A stretch of DNA of 20,638 bases. Source: Chara braunii (lineage: Eukaryota > Streptophyta > Charophyceae > Charales > Characeae). Shown in pieces: positions 9,741-18,555 of this stretch. The stretch is from assembly GCA_003427395.1 (NCBI GenBank), contig BFEA01000194.1, positions 1,086,265 to 1,106,902 on the forward strand, in the 5' to 3' direction. Every line of letters starts with the position of its first letter. Position 1 is the first letter of the stretch. The notes under the pieces were generated by a model. It did not search any database. It was not told the DNA's origin and was given only the letters and a program-made list of their open reading frames with translations. The position numbers and the translations under genes are program-made.

Positions 9741-9830
9741 AGTACACATGTTCGTAGGTTGGTACCAAAAGTTGACGAGCTCCACCTTGGGTGCTTCCGG
9801 CTCAAGACATTGAGCAAAAATCCGACCGCA

Positions 9831-10118
9831 AGATAGATGACACCTGAGTTTGGGAAAGTTAAAGCCATCGCTCTTGGGCATCAGATTTCTGCGGAACGTC
9901 TTGGTCTGGAAGCAGCGAAGGTGGAGGCTATCACCTTTTCTCAGAGCAGTGAGTCCAACAGAATCCGACGCCCAAGATAGATGACACCTGAGTTTGGGAA
10001 AGTCAATGCCATCGATCTTGGGCATCAGATTTGTGCTGAATGTCTTGGTCTGGAAGCAGCGAAGGTGGAGGCTGTCAGCTTTTCTCAGAGCGGTAAGTGC
10101 AACAGAGTTAGCACGCAG
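9831..10118 (+). pseudogene. Ty3/gypsy RT fragment, tandemly doubled, opposite strand
   Basis: Two copies with a 144-bp period begin at 9831 and 9975 (agatagatgacacctgagtt). Copy 2 reads LGHQICAECLGLEAAKVEAV on the + strand, which matches the gypsy RT motif FLGH.IS..G+..DP.KVEAI. Copy 1 carries the same block with changes. The neighbouring minus-strand gypsy remnant starts with the same motif in inverted orientation (9776-9836), so two gypsy pieces meet head to head here. Only the end of the RT palm is present, and it is broken. Confidence 0.78.
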
Positions 10119-10172
10119 ACTTGAACTTGTGGCGCAGAACTTGAAGAGGCAAGCGCACGGCAGACGGACTCA

Positions 10173-10252
10173 TAAAACACTGCAAAACAGACTCAGATTT
10201 GGAAATGTCAGTAATCAGATGAAAAGGACAGCATTTTTTCTCAGGAAAGTGC
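10173..10252 (+). repeat. dispersed repeat, copy 2 of 2
   Basis: Diverged second copy of the segment at 6213-6292: it shares gcaaaacagactc, gatt, aggacagcatttt and aaagtgca in the same order. Confidence 0.6.
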
Positions 10253-10573
10253 AAATTTCTCTGGCCATGTGTGCAGGCCATTGCACTTGTTTGCTGGTGG
10301 CTGGCAGGGGGGGTATTGGGGTGTCATGAGTGTTGACCCCCCCATTGGGGAACAGAATCTTTGTGAGCAAGGGAGTGCAGGGTGAGAGGGCTGGCAGGGC
10401 AAGGGTGGCAATGTGCATAAGGAAGAGGGAGGAATGGGTTGGGATGGGTTGTTGTGGGGGATCAATGAACCAAGTTCATTAAGAAGGGGATGAAGCTGAG
10501 CAGGTGTAAACAGATATGAAGTGAATGTGTGTTTTGACGAAGTACGGTTACGGTTATTGCTGTGAATTTGCAG

Positions 10574-10665
10574 GCGCAGCTGGCCAGCACTCTGACATTG
10601 TATTCAGCTCAGGCATGCCAATTCGCTTAAAGACAAACTATTTTGAATTCCAGACCTCATATCAG
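10574..10665 (+). CDS. possible exon, unrecognised
   Basis: After the acceptor gtgaatttgcag comes a 92-base open segment reading GQHSDIVFSSGMPIRLKTN and then YFEFQTSYQ, followed by a weak donor (cag|gttaaa). Amino-acid use looks protein-like. It cannot be an SFT2 exon, because the flanking SFT2 exons join within one Trp-Tyr pair. It could be an exon of a nested gene, a transposon remnant or chance. I do not recognise the protein. Confidence 0.25.
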
Positions 10666-10978
10666 GTTAAAATGATTCGATGTTGCAAGACAGCTGGTAC
10701 GCAAGCAGTAAAACATGTTCCGTAATGCCTCGTCAACGAAATAATGGGCAGGATACTGAGGATAGAGCATTCTTTTTCAAAAGGCTTTAGACCACCACTT
10801 TGTGGCTCTGGGAAAATGAATAGGTGGGCAAATATATTGGCCGCAACTTTCGGAGTTTGGGGCTACGGGACCAGAAATGGATCGCACCGAAAGCCGAACA
10901 GAAAAAGAATTGCACCCACATCGGTTTGACTTTTGCAGCACGATTAGGGTTGGGAAAAACAGCCTCGGACGGAGGAAT

Positions 10979-11114
10979 TTAAACCGGCAGTACCTCCACG
11001 TTTTAGGTCGTTAACGCGGTGGCTGAATCGGTGCGCCGCGCGGGTCCATATGCATTTGCGTCAGAGCGTTTCCCAAGAGGGGGCCGAAGACCCCCTGGGG
11101 TACTGGTGGCTTAA
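10979..11114. mobile_element. TTAA-bounded terminal-inverted-repeat element, copy 2
   Basis: The left end ttaaaccggcagtacc (from 10979) and right end ggtactggtggcttaa (to 11114) are inverted repeats with three mismatches in 16. Both contain TTAA and match the ends of the 3413-3623 element. The interior contains an aggggg/ccccct hairpin near 11075-11097. There is no coding capacity. Confidence 0.6.
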
Positions 11115-11136
11115 GGTGGTAGGCTGCAGAGGGGTT

Positions 11137-11180
11137 GTTCCTCGGAACATCTGTTAGAATTGGATGTATACATGACCCGG
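11137..11180 (+). pseudogene. U6 snRNA 5' fragment, diverged
   Basis: The string gttcctcggaac, then atctgttagaattgga, resembles the U6 5' hairpin and the following single strand. It then passes through gtataca to tgaccc as if about 13 internal bases around the ACAGAGA box had been deleted. It is short and diverged, so the call rests mainly on the first 28 bases. Confidence 0.5.
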
Positions 11181-11374
11181 GGGCCGGTCAGTTCCATGAT
11201 GATACCTCAAGGCTGTCGCACTGTTTTGAAAAAAAAGGACTAATTTTTTTTACCACCCAAGCAGAGGTGACCTTGGAGGGCCTTGAAGGCAATTCACCCC
11301 CGCTGGTACAACTGATATGAGCTCAGTTTTGCTGGGACAGCAGTGGAGCTGATGTACATTTGTTTGTTTGCCTC

Positions 11375-11392
11375 TGTGTGTGTGTGTGTGTG

Positions 11393-11446
<54 letters not shown>
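11375..11446 (+). repeat. (TG)n microsatellite abutting SFT2 acceptor
   Basis: About 72 bases of TG repeat with one C interruption run up to the cacag acceptor of the last SFT2 exon, replacing a normal polypyrimidine tract. Frames that read VCVCVC or HTHTHT through it are not genes. Confidence 0.97.
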
Positions 11447-11447
<1 letters not shown>

Positions 11448-11451
11448 ACAG

Positions 11452-11518
11452 GTATTGTCTTAGCTATATCCCATTTGCGAGGAGAATGGTGCAAAGCTGT
11501 TTCCAGTCCTGCGCATAG
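11452..11518 (+). CDS. SFT2: SFT2-like vesicle transport protein, last coding exon
   Basis: After cacag, the exon supplies G to complete the tryptophan codon. It then reads [20 protein letters not shown] and Ala before the TAG at 11516-11518. [13 protein letters not shown] is the strongly conserved C-terminus of SFT2 proteins, and this differs at one residue (C for S). The tail after ARRMV is short compared with the Arabidopsis protein I recall. With the exons at 1536 and 4446 it completes helices three and four and the cytosolic tail. The three exons give about 80 residues, roughly half of a normal SFT2 of about 160 residues. No clear AATAAA follows within 500 bases. Confidence 0.9.
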
Positions 11519-12720
11519 TCACAGGGATGAAGGGTCTCTAACCTTCCCTCTTTGGTGGAGTCCACCTGCCTTCGCACATAACCTTTCTTTTCTGTCAAAT
11601 GTTCCTCTCAAAAGCGGACTCACTTTCGTACCTGTTCATGGTGCCCGTATGCTGTTAGCGCTCATAGCAGTTATTGCCAGTTCTCTCTCATCCTTATCTG
11701 ATGGGTAAGCTCAAGAAGTAATCTGTTTGACATGGCACAGAGGTCAAAGCGAAAGGCGGAGAGCGCTGGCTGGTGGTGTTCCTGGCACACTACAACACAG
11801 GCTAAGTCTGAGATCAAGGCTTAGAAGAAATCTTGCGTTTGATGCTGAAGAAGAAATCTCACCGAAGTTGAGGGTTTACCTGATGCGAGCTTGAGAACTG
11901 AGCATTTGGCTCTTCGTAGCTTCCGCTTCAGATCTTACGCGGAGACTGAAGCCAAAGTGTTGTGAGATGCTTTGCTAACTTCCAGGGCTCGAAGAGCGGG
12001 AAGCAGGCCACAAGGTGGAGGATACGCGGGCTGTGCTTGAGATTGGGTCTCAAGGCTTGGCATGAGACAGATGATTTCGGTCCTGGGATCTAGACTGACA
12101 TGAATGAGAGGGAGACCAAAGCTCTGCTGGGGCTTAGGCGTGGATTCTGACCAAAGTAGAGGGCAGAGGCCAAGGCTTCCAGTCTAATGCTGGGGCTGCT
12201 GCGCAAGCTGTAGTAGTGCCTGCTGAGCTTTAGCCTACGGCCTCGGTTTGGCCTTTGGTGGCCAATTCGGGGAGACGGAAGCAGAGAGAGACTGATGCCA
12301 AGAATGGTGCGGAAGCTGAAGATGCGGTGAGAACTGCCCGACTGGGCTCAAGGCAGGGATTGACGCTGACATCGACGTTTAGGCTGGGGTTACAAGCTGT
12401 AATCGGCCGAAGCTGCAGCCGAGCCTTCACACTGTTCACAGGTTGTGCAACGGAAAAAGGTCAGAATGAAATTGAGGCGAAAAGATAAGGCAAAGCCCAA
12501 GGGACGGGCGATGTTCAGAGGCTGTCGCTTTGTGGCCAACTCTCGGGAAGCATCTCAGGCTGAGACTGAGACACTGAAAAGCAGAGGCATCGCTTATGGT
12601 GATGGAGAGGCTGCACTTGTCCGTATTCAGGCTGAAGCGTCATCCTCGAAGCTTTGCCCTTCACGAATGCCCCAAAACGGAGCTGAAATTTGGTAACCGC
12701 CCCTCTTTGCCCCTGCAAAT
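11519..12720 (+). other. 3' flank of SFT2; purine-rich decayed repeat region
   Basis: The start may hold the SFT2 3' UTR. From about 11720 to 12660 the + strand repeats variants of gaggc(t/c)aaggc and gctgaagc(c)aaag. Translated, these would be Ala/Glu/Lys/Arg-rich stretches such as RETDAKNGAEAED, but stops and frame changes interrupt them every 20-80 codons. It looks like a decayed low-complexity coding or minisatellite region; no family can be named. Confidence 0.4.
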
Positions 12721-13690
12721 TTGTGGAACCGTACTCCCCACCTCTGCCTGACGGTAGTGCCTGTATGTCTGTGGTTGCTTGGACGGATGACTGACTGTTG
12801 CATTGGTGAATTTTGGCTCTTGAAATTTGTATCGTTTGCCGTTAAGGGTTGGAGTGTGCTGTCCTCTGTGCCGCCAGCGGATCCCGTATGTACAATCCAT
12901 TTGGCTCTCTGTTGTGGACGCTTGCGAACTGAGCGGGAATCCATAGTCGACACAGTGCAGGTATGTAATTTTGCCAGTAGCTAAAAGGAGAGAAAGAGGG
13001 TATTTCGGACAGGAGAGAGGAGGATTGTGGGGACATAGGACCTTGGTTGCATACCCATATGATTTTTTTTGAGGTGAGAGCTCATGTAAGTATGTCAGGT
13101 CTTTCACTGGCGCCCTCTGTGTGGGCGGTATGAATTATGCTTTCGATGGCATGGCTCTTGGGAGTTGCTGTACGGGAGTACAGCAAATTCATATAGTGAT
13201 TGTTGGATGGGTATTTGGTTAAGTAACTAGCATCTGACATTGTTAAAAAATTTGTTATAGCATTTTTGTGCGGGTTTGTCATTCCTGCGTCTAGGAGAGC
13301 ATGTGCGTCCTTCCCCCCAAAAAAATGGACAGTAGAGGTGGTTAGTCGGAGGGGGTTAAAAGTTAAAACGAAGGGACGAAAATTAGAAAAGAGCAATAAG
13401 AAATCTGCGGGATATTGGGACGCTGTCATTGGTGGTGGGAGAAGGGAAGGTTCTCTTCTTGTTGATCCAGAGAGAAGATGAAGGCGGCGGAAGGAATTTA
13501 GAACATAGCAAATAATAGTTTAAGAGACTCAAACGAGTTTCATAATATTCATGTATGAATGAATTGAACGTACGGTTCTTGCCCGATCTTTCCCTCATTA
13601 CTGTGGCGCTTGCAGCGGGGAGGGCTCTGCATGTCTCTAATTAGTGCGGAAGTTGTGCTTGGACTTTCTAAGATGCATCTGGGTGAACTT
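12721..13690. other. unannotated stretch with weak protease-like motif
   Basis: No gene is recognised with confidence. On the minus strand near 13270-13312 a frame reads DAHALLDAGMTN, which resembles the retroelement aspartic-protease motif ALLDSGATN, but the surrounding residues do not help. A perfect 8-bp hairpin, tgctgtac-ggga-gtacagca, lies near 13167-13186. Confidence 0.3.
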
Positions 13691-14280
13691 CCAGCCAGAT
13701 TCCAAAAAAAAAAAAAAAAAAAGGTCAAAGCACAAGTATGGCCTACAACCAACCCAGATGCGTGATTGCATGTTAAAAACAAAAGAACCAGCATTTCCTT
13801 AGTGCCTGGCCCCCGCCAATCTCAGTTCCCCGCACAAGATTGCGTGCTGAGCCTGTGGCTGAGGGGATAGAATGAGTTCCGTGCAACTCAGTTGATTATC
13901 CCCTCTGAAGGATGGCAGTCTTTTGCTGAACGACATGAAAGAACTGTGGAAAAAAAAAAGGTTTTTTTTTTTTTTTTTTTATCTGTTCACATGGGCACCT
14001 ATCTTATCATATAGATTGATCAAAACCTTGCTCAGGTGATGCTGATTGTTGATTTCATCTTTTCGTGCAGTCGTGGAGATTTCGTTGATCTTGATGGCCA
14101 TCCATCCACTCTGTCTGGCCATGTGTATACCTGTGTCCATCGAAAGACCCAAATACGTGTCCATGGACACAGGTCTACCCATGGCCATCCATCCTACATG
14201 AGCATGTAGGATGACCCAAAAAAGATGCAGCAGCAGACGAGCTGTGGTGGGTTGTGCAGTTAGCGTTCATTGATTTGGAG
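13691..14280. other. homopolymers and inverted repeats, no gene
   Basis: A long A run lies near 13705-13722 between inverted words gcatctgggt and acccagatgc. A further A10/T18 pair lies near 13951-13980. At 14117-14190 an inverted repeat, ggccatgtgtatacctgtgtccat against its near complement, forms a long hairpin. Just after it atcctacatg/catgtaggat forms another at about 14190-14213. These look like scars of small foldback elements. Confidence 0.55.
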
Positions 14281-14287
14281 AATTTTG

Positions 14288-14408
14288 GACCATGGTAACC
14301 GTCCGGACGTCCGGACCGGGTTCCAGACAGTCCGGTGTCCGGTGTCTGGTCCTGATGTCCGGATGGATGCCCCTGGGGAGAAAAAAAAAAGAAAAAAAAA
14401 GGGGGGGG
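14288..14408 (+). mobile_element. one-armed foldback remnant C (TCCGGA arm)
   Basis: A GC-rich arm made of TCCGGA-type words contains the hairpin ccagaca...tgtctgg. It is followed by an A-rich tract and a G run, like the left arms and adjacent A tracts of elements A and B. I find no matching core, no right arm and no target duplication, so it is at best a truncated relative. Confidence 0.4.
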
Positions 14409-14452
14409 CGGTGATGTGCAATAAATCGCAGTATCCCAGTGGGACTGTACAC

Positions 14453-14752
14453 TAACTGTGTTTGCTGTTTCATTGTTTTGGGCCTTGCGACTTGATCCCG
14501 TGACCTGTAGTGTGTTTGTGGTTTTTGACTGTTTTTAAGCTTTATTGGGCTTGATTGAGCCTTGGAACTTTCGCTAGTAGCCTCTACTTGGTAGGCGTAG
14601 GCTAACTGTGTTTGCTGTTTCATTGTTTTGGGCCTTGCGACTTGATCCCGTGACCTGTAGTGTGTTTGTGGTTTTTAACTGTTTTTAAGCTTTATTGGGC
14701 TTGATTGAGCCTTGAAACTTTCGCTAGTAGCCTCTACTTGGTAGGCGTAGGC
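14453..14752. repeat. near-identical tandem duplication, 150-bp period
   Basis: Copies 14453-14602 and 14603-14752 differ at only about two of 150 positions (tttttgactg against tttttaactg; ccttggaact against ccttgaaact). Such identity means a recent duplication or an assembly duplication. It is not recognised as coding. Confidence 0.95.
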
Positions 14753-16240
14753 CTTTCAGCCTTGTTGTTTTGTCCTTTTCTGCCCTTCTGGAAACTGGTA
14801 GGCCCGTAGGTCTTTTTTTGTGTGTGTCCTAGCCTTGGGTCCCCTTAGTCCAGGTTTCCATCTAGATGCATGTAGGTAGATCTTGATTGTTTGGTCGTAG
14901 ATGTTTTTGCTGTTTGGACGGTCGGATATTTCTGTGGGTGGCTGTTGTTTTGTAGGTCTAGGGAAGTCAGGTAGAAGTAGGCAGAGGCCGACGAATTTGG
15001 GGTTCTTTTCGTTGCCTTTTTTTCACGGTCTTGGTGGAGGTCGCATTGCGTCCCGGCTGCGCTATTGTGGGCATGTATGCAGGGCATCTTCTCCACATGC
15101 CGCTGGCGACCATAGTTGGGGCCGGCCAGCTCCATTGGTGACAGCGCTGGGCTCGGCGCCCAAGGGCTGATGAGCGCTTCCTCATATTGGTGTGTTTGTT
15201 GGGGTTTCGTCAGCTGCCACCGCAGCTGCACTTTCAGTGGTTCTTCTTCAACATGGCAGATCTTCATCTTCGTCGAGTTGCTCTTCTTCTTCATCATCGT
15301 GGGAGCTGCGCTCCCCTGCTGAGTGGACACGTCATCTGCAGTGGGCTTCTTGAGTGGTGCAGAGAGGGGTGTTGTTGGATTTTGGAGGGTGTGCGGCGAT
15401 TGGCAGCCTTCATAGGTTGGGTGCTTGCTTGCAAGCACCACAGCTAGAGCTTGAGGAAGAGGGAGGACGAAGAAGACTCCCGGATACTTCGATGAAACCT
15501 CGTAACTAATTGTTCCGTGGGTGAAAAAAAAAAAAGAAAAAAAGAAAAAAGGTCCGTGATTATTGATCACGTGGTTGGGATTTTCTTGGAAATTTTCGTG
15601 CTGTTGATGGACTTGGGGAGCGACGGTAATTAGAATTGATTTTCATTTCAAATTTTCAATTCTATTTTCGGTATTTGTGTGCTTTCGCTGTGTCGTCTTA
15701 TCATCCGGTGTGATGTGGATTGCTCCCTCCAAAGGACACTTGTCATTGCACTTGTGTATGGGAACGTGTGGATGCCATGTTGGATCTCGTTTCAATCGGG
15801 CACTAGCACATGCGTCTACAAGTGTATCTACTGATATTCCTTTTGAGGAGAGGCACACATCCATCCATATGTCCATCACTTCAATCACAATCCGCTGCAG
15901 CTCCCGTGCACATCCACCCCGCCTCACCCACACCATTGTACTACGCTCTGCCTTCCCATCCCATTTTAGGTCACTGCATCGGAATCCCCATTAGCCCCAC
16001 TCTGTAGGACCACGAACTCCCATCCTCGCAAATGGAAATCGCTGAGATCCGTCCTCACCCTGTAGTAATAATCCCCATTAGCCATATTTGTCGAACCCCT
16101 CCTAGGTCAACGAGTACTCATCTGGGTAGCGGACGAGCAGTACACATCCTCCTCACTCGCAGCGCCCGTGTAATACCCTGGTCTGGGGTGGCAGGGATAG
16201 AGAAGGTGAGCACTTTAGTAGATCAGCCTCAGAATGTGCG
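14753..16240. other. unannotated stretch, long minus-strand open frame of unknown meaning
   Basis: The minus strand is open for 241 codons (14845-15570). The putative protein starts in a poly-Phe run caused by an A tract, has a charged Lys/Glu segment and shows no domain I recognise. A second minus-strand frame (15643-15936) contains VPIHKCNDKCPLEGAIHIT and looks protein-like. Neither has clear splice sites or family motifs. They could be decayed transposon coding sequence. Confidence 0.35.
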
Positions 16241-17089
16241 TGGTCTATGATGAGAGCGTAGCTCTATCCAAATCGCCTTTGGAGCCCTGTGGCTTATTAT
16301 TATGTGGTTATGGGTCAAGTGTCGAACCTGTTCGGATCAGTTTAATATCGGAGAACTGTAGGAAATCTACTTTATATTAGTTTATAACATTATAACTTAT
16401 AAGTTTACACCACATATTTAATTTGTTTCTGGTTTCAATTGTTTTTTTTTTTATTAGTGGCCACGATTGGAGCTACGGTACCTACCAATGGCTACCATGC
16501 ATAAGACTACTCAGATAAGAAGAAGATGGTTTTCAAGTCTCAACAAATGATGGTAGATTTTCATAAGGCTATTTAGAAACACACGACAGTAGAAACCCAC
16601 GAGGATAGCTATTCACGCAGGCATTTTAATGAAGCGTAGGACAGGACTGCTGTCACCCTGACAATCGGCTCCGATGCCCATGCCTTCTTTGCCCCAGTAT
16701 CTGACAGACTATTTATTTATTTTCATAATTTTTTTGCCAAATTAGTAAATTACAGAATTCTTACAAGTCTTATTTTTTGTAGTGGCCTTGACTGGATCTA
16801 CAGCAATTTTTTTGTAGACATGGACACACAACATGGCAGCAAACTGATGCAACCAAACTGCGGGGGTGTTCCCTCATTCTCTAGTCCTGTCACTCGGCCG
16901 CATGTGATGACAGGGAATCTGTGCACATCGTGTGAGAATACAATCTGCAGTGAACTCCTCGGAAATAATGAAACGTGAACTTCCCTGAGTCTTTTACTCT
17001 CCGCCTCTGTTGACTTCGTTGAAGAAGCCAGCGCCCCATCCATCCCCACAACGAGGAAGATTATGAAGGGTCCACAATCTGCAGTGAAC
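16241..17089. other. AT-rich stretch, no gene recognised
   Basis: The sequence is AT-rich with short T runs. Two similar words about 320 bases apart, tagtggccacgattggagctac (16457-16478) and tagtggccttgactggatctac (16780-16801), suggest an old duplication. The word acaatctgcagtgaac occurs at 16940 and again at 17074, immediately before the adapter junction, which points to misassembly. Confidence 0.5.
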
Positions 17090-17176
17090 CTGTCTCTTAT
17101 ACACATCTAGATGTGTATAAGAGACAGCAATGAGGAAGATTATGAAGGGTCCACAATGAGGAAGATTATGATGGGT
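17051..17176. repeat. repeated segments around adapter junction
   Basis: The word gaggaagattatga followed by gggtc occurs three times, starting near 17051, 17131 and 17157. The adapter lies between the first and second. At least one copy is likely duplicated by the chimeric mate-pair read rather than present in the genome. Confidence 0.75.
17090..17127. other. Nextera mate-pair junction adapter (artefact)
   Basis: The 19-base Tn5 mosaic-end sequence CTGTCTCTTATACACATCT is followed directly by its reverse complement AGATGTGTATAAGAGACAG. This exact arrangement is the circularisation junction of Illumina Nextera mate-pair libraries. It is not part of the organism. Open frames leaving it in both directions begin MCIRD, the known translated signature of this adapter. 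Confidence 0.98.
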
Positions 17177-18462
17177 CGATCGCTGAAACCAGGCCAGGCC
17201 GATCCGCTACAAGATCGAACGTTTGCGTTCATACAGCGACGTAAAAAAAAAAATTGTATGTGTGCCAGGACATTGAGGGAACCAGGCCACGAAGTGGCAA
17301 CGGCATCCGAACCGCACTATGTACTCACTTCAACCCAGAGAGCATACGGTGGAACCGGTGAACCATGCAGACGGGTCCCTCCCTCCCTTTCGGTTTGCAC
17401 CGGCAAATGGTGCGAACAGCCCTACAGAAAGAAAAAGCCTGCTGACTCTGGGGTCAGCGTTCCCTTTCAGGCCGTTCTGCCGTCAACGACTCGTGGCGGA
17501 GAGGGTTAGCCTTGCAGTAGGGTAGAGCCATGCTCCATTTTCCCCCCTTCTTAATTCATAGTAAACCTGGGTAATTTGTTGGGGTGCATAGGCTGCCCAC
17601 GCCCTCTTGGAAGGCTGCCCGCCTATTGGGTCACCCGTTTGGTGTCCAGGAAGCCCTCAGCACCCACATGAAATTAAACTGGGTGTTTTCACACCTGGAA
17701 AAAAACTCGGCGTTTTCACACCTGGTAGGGAGCCTAGTGCTCTTCCGTAAGCCGCCAGCTTCTCTAAACCGCCAGTACTTTTCCCAGCCGTTTTGTCCCA
17801 ATGGGCCTGTTAATGCGCCTTGTCTCAGGTGGTGCCAGGCAAAAGAAATGGAAAATGTGCCCTTGTCGGCTCATTTTCTGGCTCGTTTTCGATTGCGCGA
17901 GCATGAATCCACATTGGAAAAAGGAGGCCTGGAAGTGATGGCGGTTTGAAGAAAAATGATGATGATGATGATGATGATGATGCAGATGGAATGATGATGA
18001 TCATCATAAGAGGATTCCTACATACCGCCATCCTGTCGAAGTTGCGGGTGACGATGGTAATTTTTACTAATTTTCTTTGATCGCCCACCCGTCCTGCCCC
18101 AGCTTCACCCCTGAGCAACCAAATTTTGCTAACCATTGAAAAAGAATAAAAAAGAATAAAAAAAAACAGGTTAGAAAGGAAAAGAGATGCCCCCCGACCT
18201 AGAAATGAAAGAAAGGAAAAAACGTAGGGCGGGTTCCTTTGCATGCCTGTGGTGCCCCAGGTGGCCCCCTGGCTGCGCAACCTGCTTGGATGATGGCTGG
18301 ATGGCCACACCCCGGGCGGCGTGTCCCTTGTAATCTTATACCAACTTTACTGTGAGAAAGTTTTTCGAAAGAATGAAAAATGATCTCAGGGTCTACCAAC
18401 TCTGCAGATTTGTTGCCCATGCCTTTCACCAGGATGCCCGGCGACTGCCGAACCCGGCACCT
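17128..18462. other. unannotated stretch with simple repeats
   Basis: No gene is recognised. A 29-bp partial tandem repeat (gtgttttcacacctgg, gcgttttcacacctgg) lies at 17675-17726. An (ATG)n run followed by its complement words lies at 17956-18009. The long minus-strand frames through here read poly-Ser and poly-Phe from these simple repeats. Confidence 0.5.
17765..17788 (+). repeat. solo end of TTAA-element family
   Basis: taaaccgccagtacttttcc matches the left end of the 3413-3623 element at most positions. A partial same-direction copy (taagccgccag) lies just upstream at about 17748. No matching right end is visible, so this is a fragment or chance similarity. Confidence 0.4.
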
Positions 18463-18555
18463 GCATGACACTCGGTGGGCTCGGTATTCGTTCACCCTCT
18501 GTACTGCACTGCATGACACTCGGTGGGCTCGGTATTCGTTCACCCTCTGTACTGT
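18463..18555. repeat. two-copy tandem repeat, 48-bp period
   Basis: gcatgacactcggtgggctc and the bases after it occur at 18463 and 18511, identical for about 44 bases. Because 48 is divisible by three, the minus strand reads the same peptide word twice (QRVNEYRAHRVSC), but no gene is recognised around it. Confidence 0.95.

Larger units (their letters stand above)
8660..9836 (-). pseudogene. Ty3/gypsy Pol remnant (RT end and RNase H), interrupted
   Basis: Read right to left on the minus strand, the hallmark order is preserved. PEAPKVELVNFWYQPTN (about 9749-9800) matches the gypsy KVEAI..WP.P.N motif. LQSFSGLTP*YRKF (about 9528-9570) matches LRSFLGLTGYYRRF. FSWTNACKTGF and IADPALPCGATTDASQY (about 9343-9464) match the RT/RNase H junction. 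KRELYLTL (about 8880-8895), FKVFSDHQSLHWI (about 8784-8822) and VDALSCRPD (about 8668-8694) match the RNase H and tail motifs. In-frame stops and frameshifts show it is dead. Two later insertions sit inside it: the U6 retrocopy (9589-9724) and foldback element B (8959-9314). No integrase, LTR or gag is recognised next to it. Confidence 0.85.
4505..11451 (+). other. SFT2 intron 2 (6,947 bp)
   Basis: This long intron has a gtatgt donor and a cacag acceptor preceded by a (TG)n tract. It holds the tandem duplications, the gypsy remnants, foldback element B, a U6 retrocopy and a TTAA element listed separately. In 4505-5190 I see only mixed and purine-rich sequence. In 5966-8390 I see dispersed repeat copies and no recognised gene. 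In 10130-10978 I see one uncertain exon-like segment. Confidence 0.8.

Noticed and set aside
11343-11708. Open frame with a long VCVCVC stretch
   Set aside because: It reads through the (TG)n microsatellite and out of the SFT2 frame; the true exon uses another frame from 11452.
12721-12960. Possible exon ending cag|gtatgt at 12960
   Set aside because: The donor is good, but the open segment before it has no recognisable acceptor or protein similarity, and nothing downstream continues it.
14446-14457. ctgtacactaac, the same 12 bases as the right flank of foldback element B
   Set aside because: No further similarity extends on either side, and no second element end is present, so I treat it as coincidence.
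15165-15190. ctgatgag as a hammerhead ribozyme core
   Set aside because: No matching GAAA strand and stem arrangement follows at the required distance.
14845-15570. 241-codon minus-strand open frame as a gene
   Set aside because: It starts in poly-Phe from an A tract, has no recognisable domain, conserved motif or splice context, and a frame of this size can arise by chance in 20 kb. It is described only as an unannotated region.
17111-17509. Open frame beginning MCIRDS, and its opposite-strand partner beginning MCIRDR
   Set aside because: Both start inside the Nextera junction adapter, so they are artefacts.
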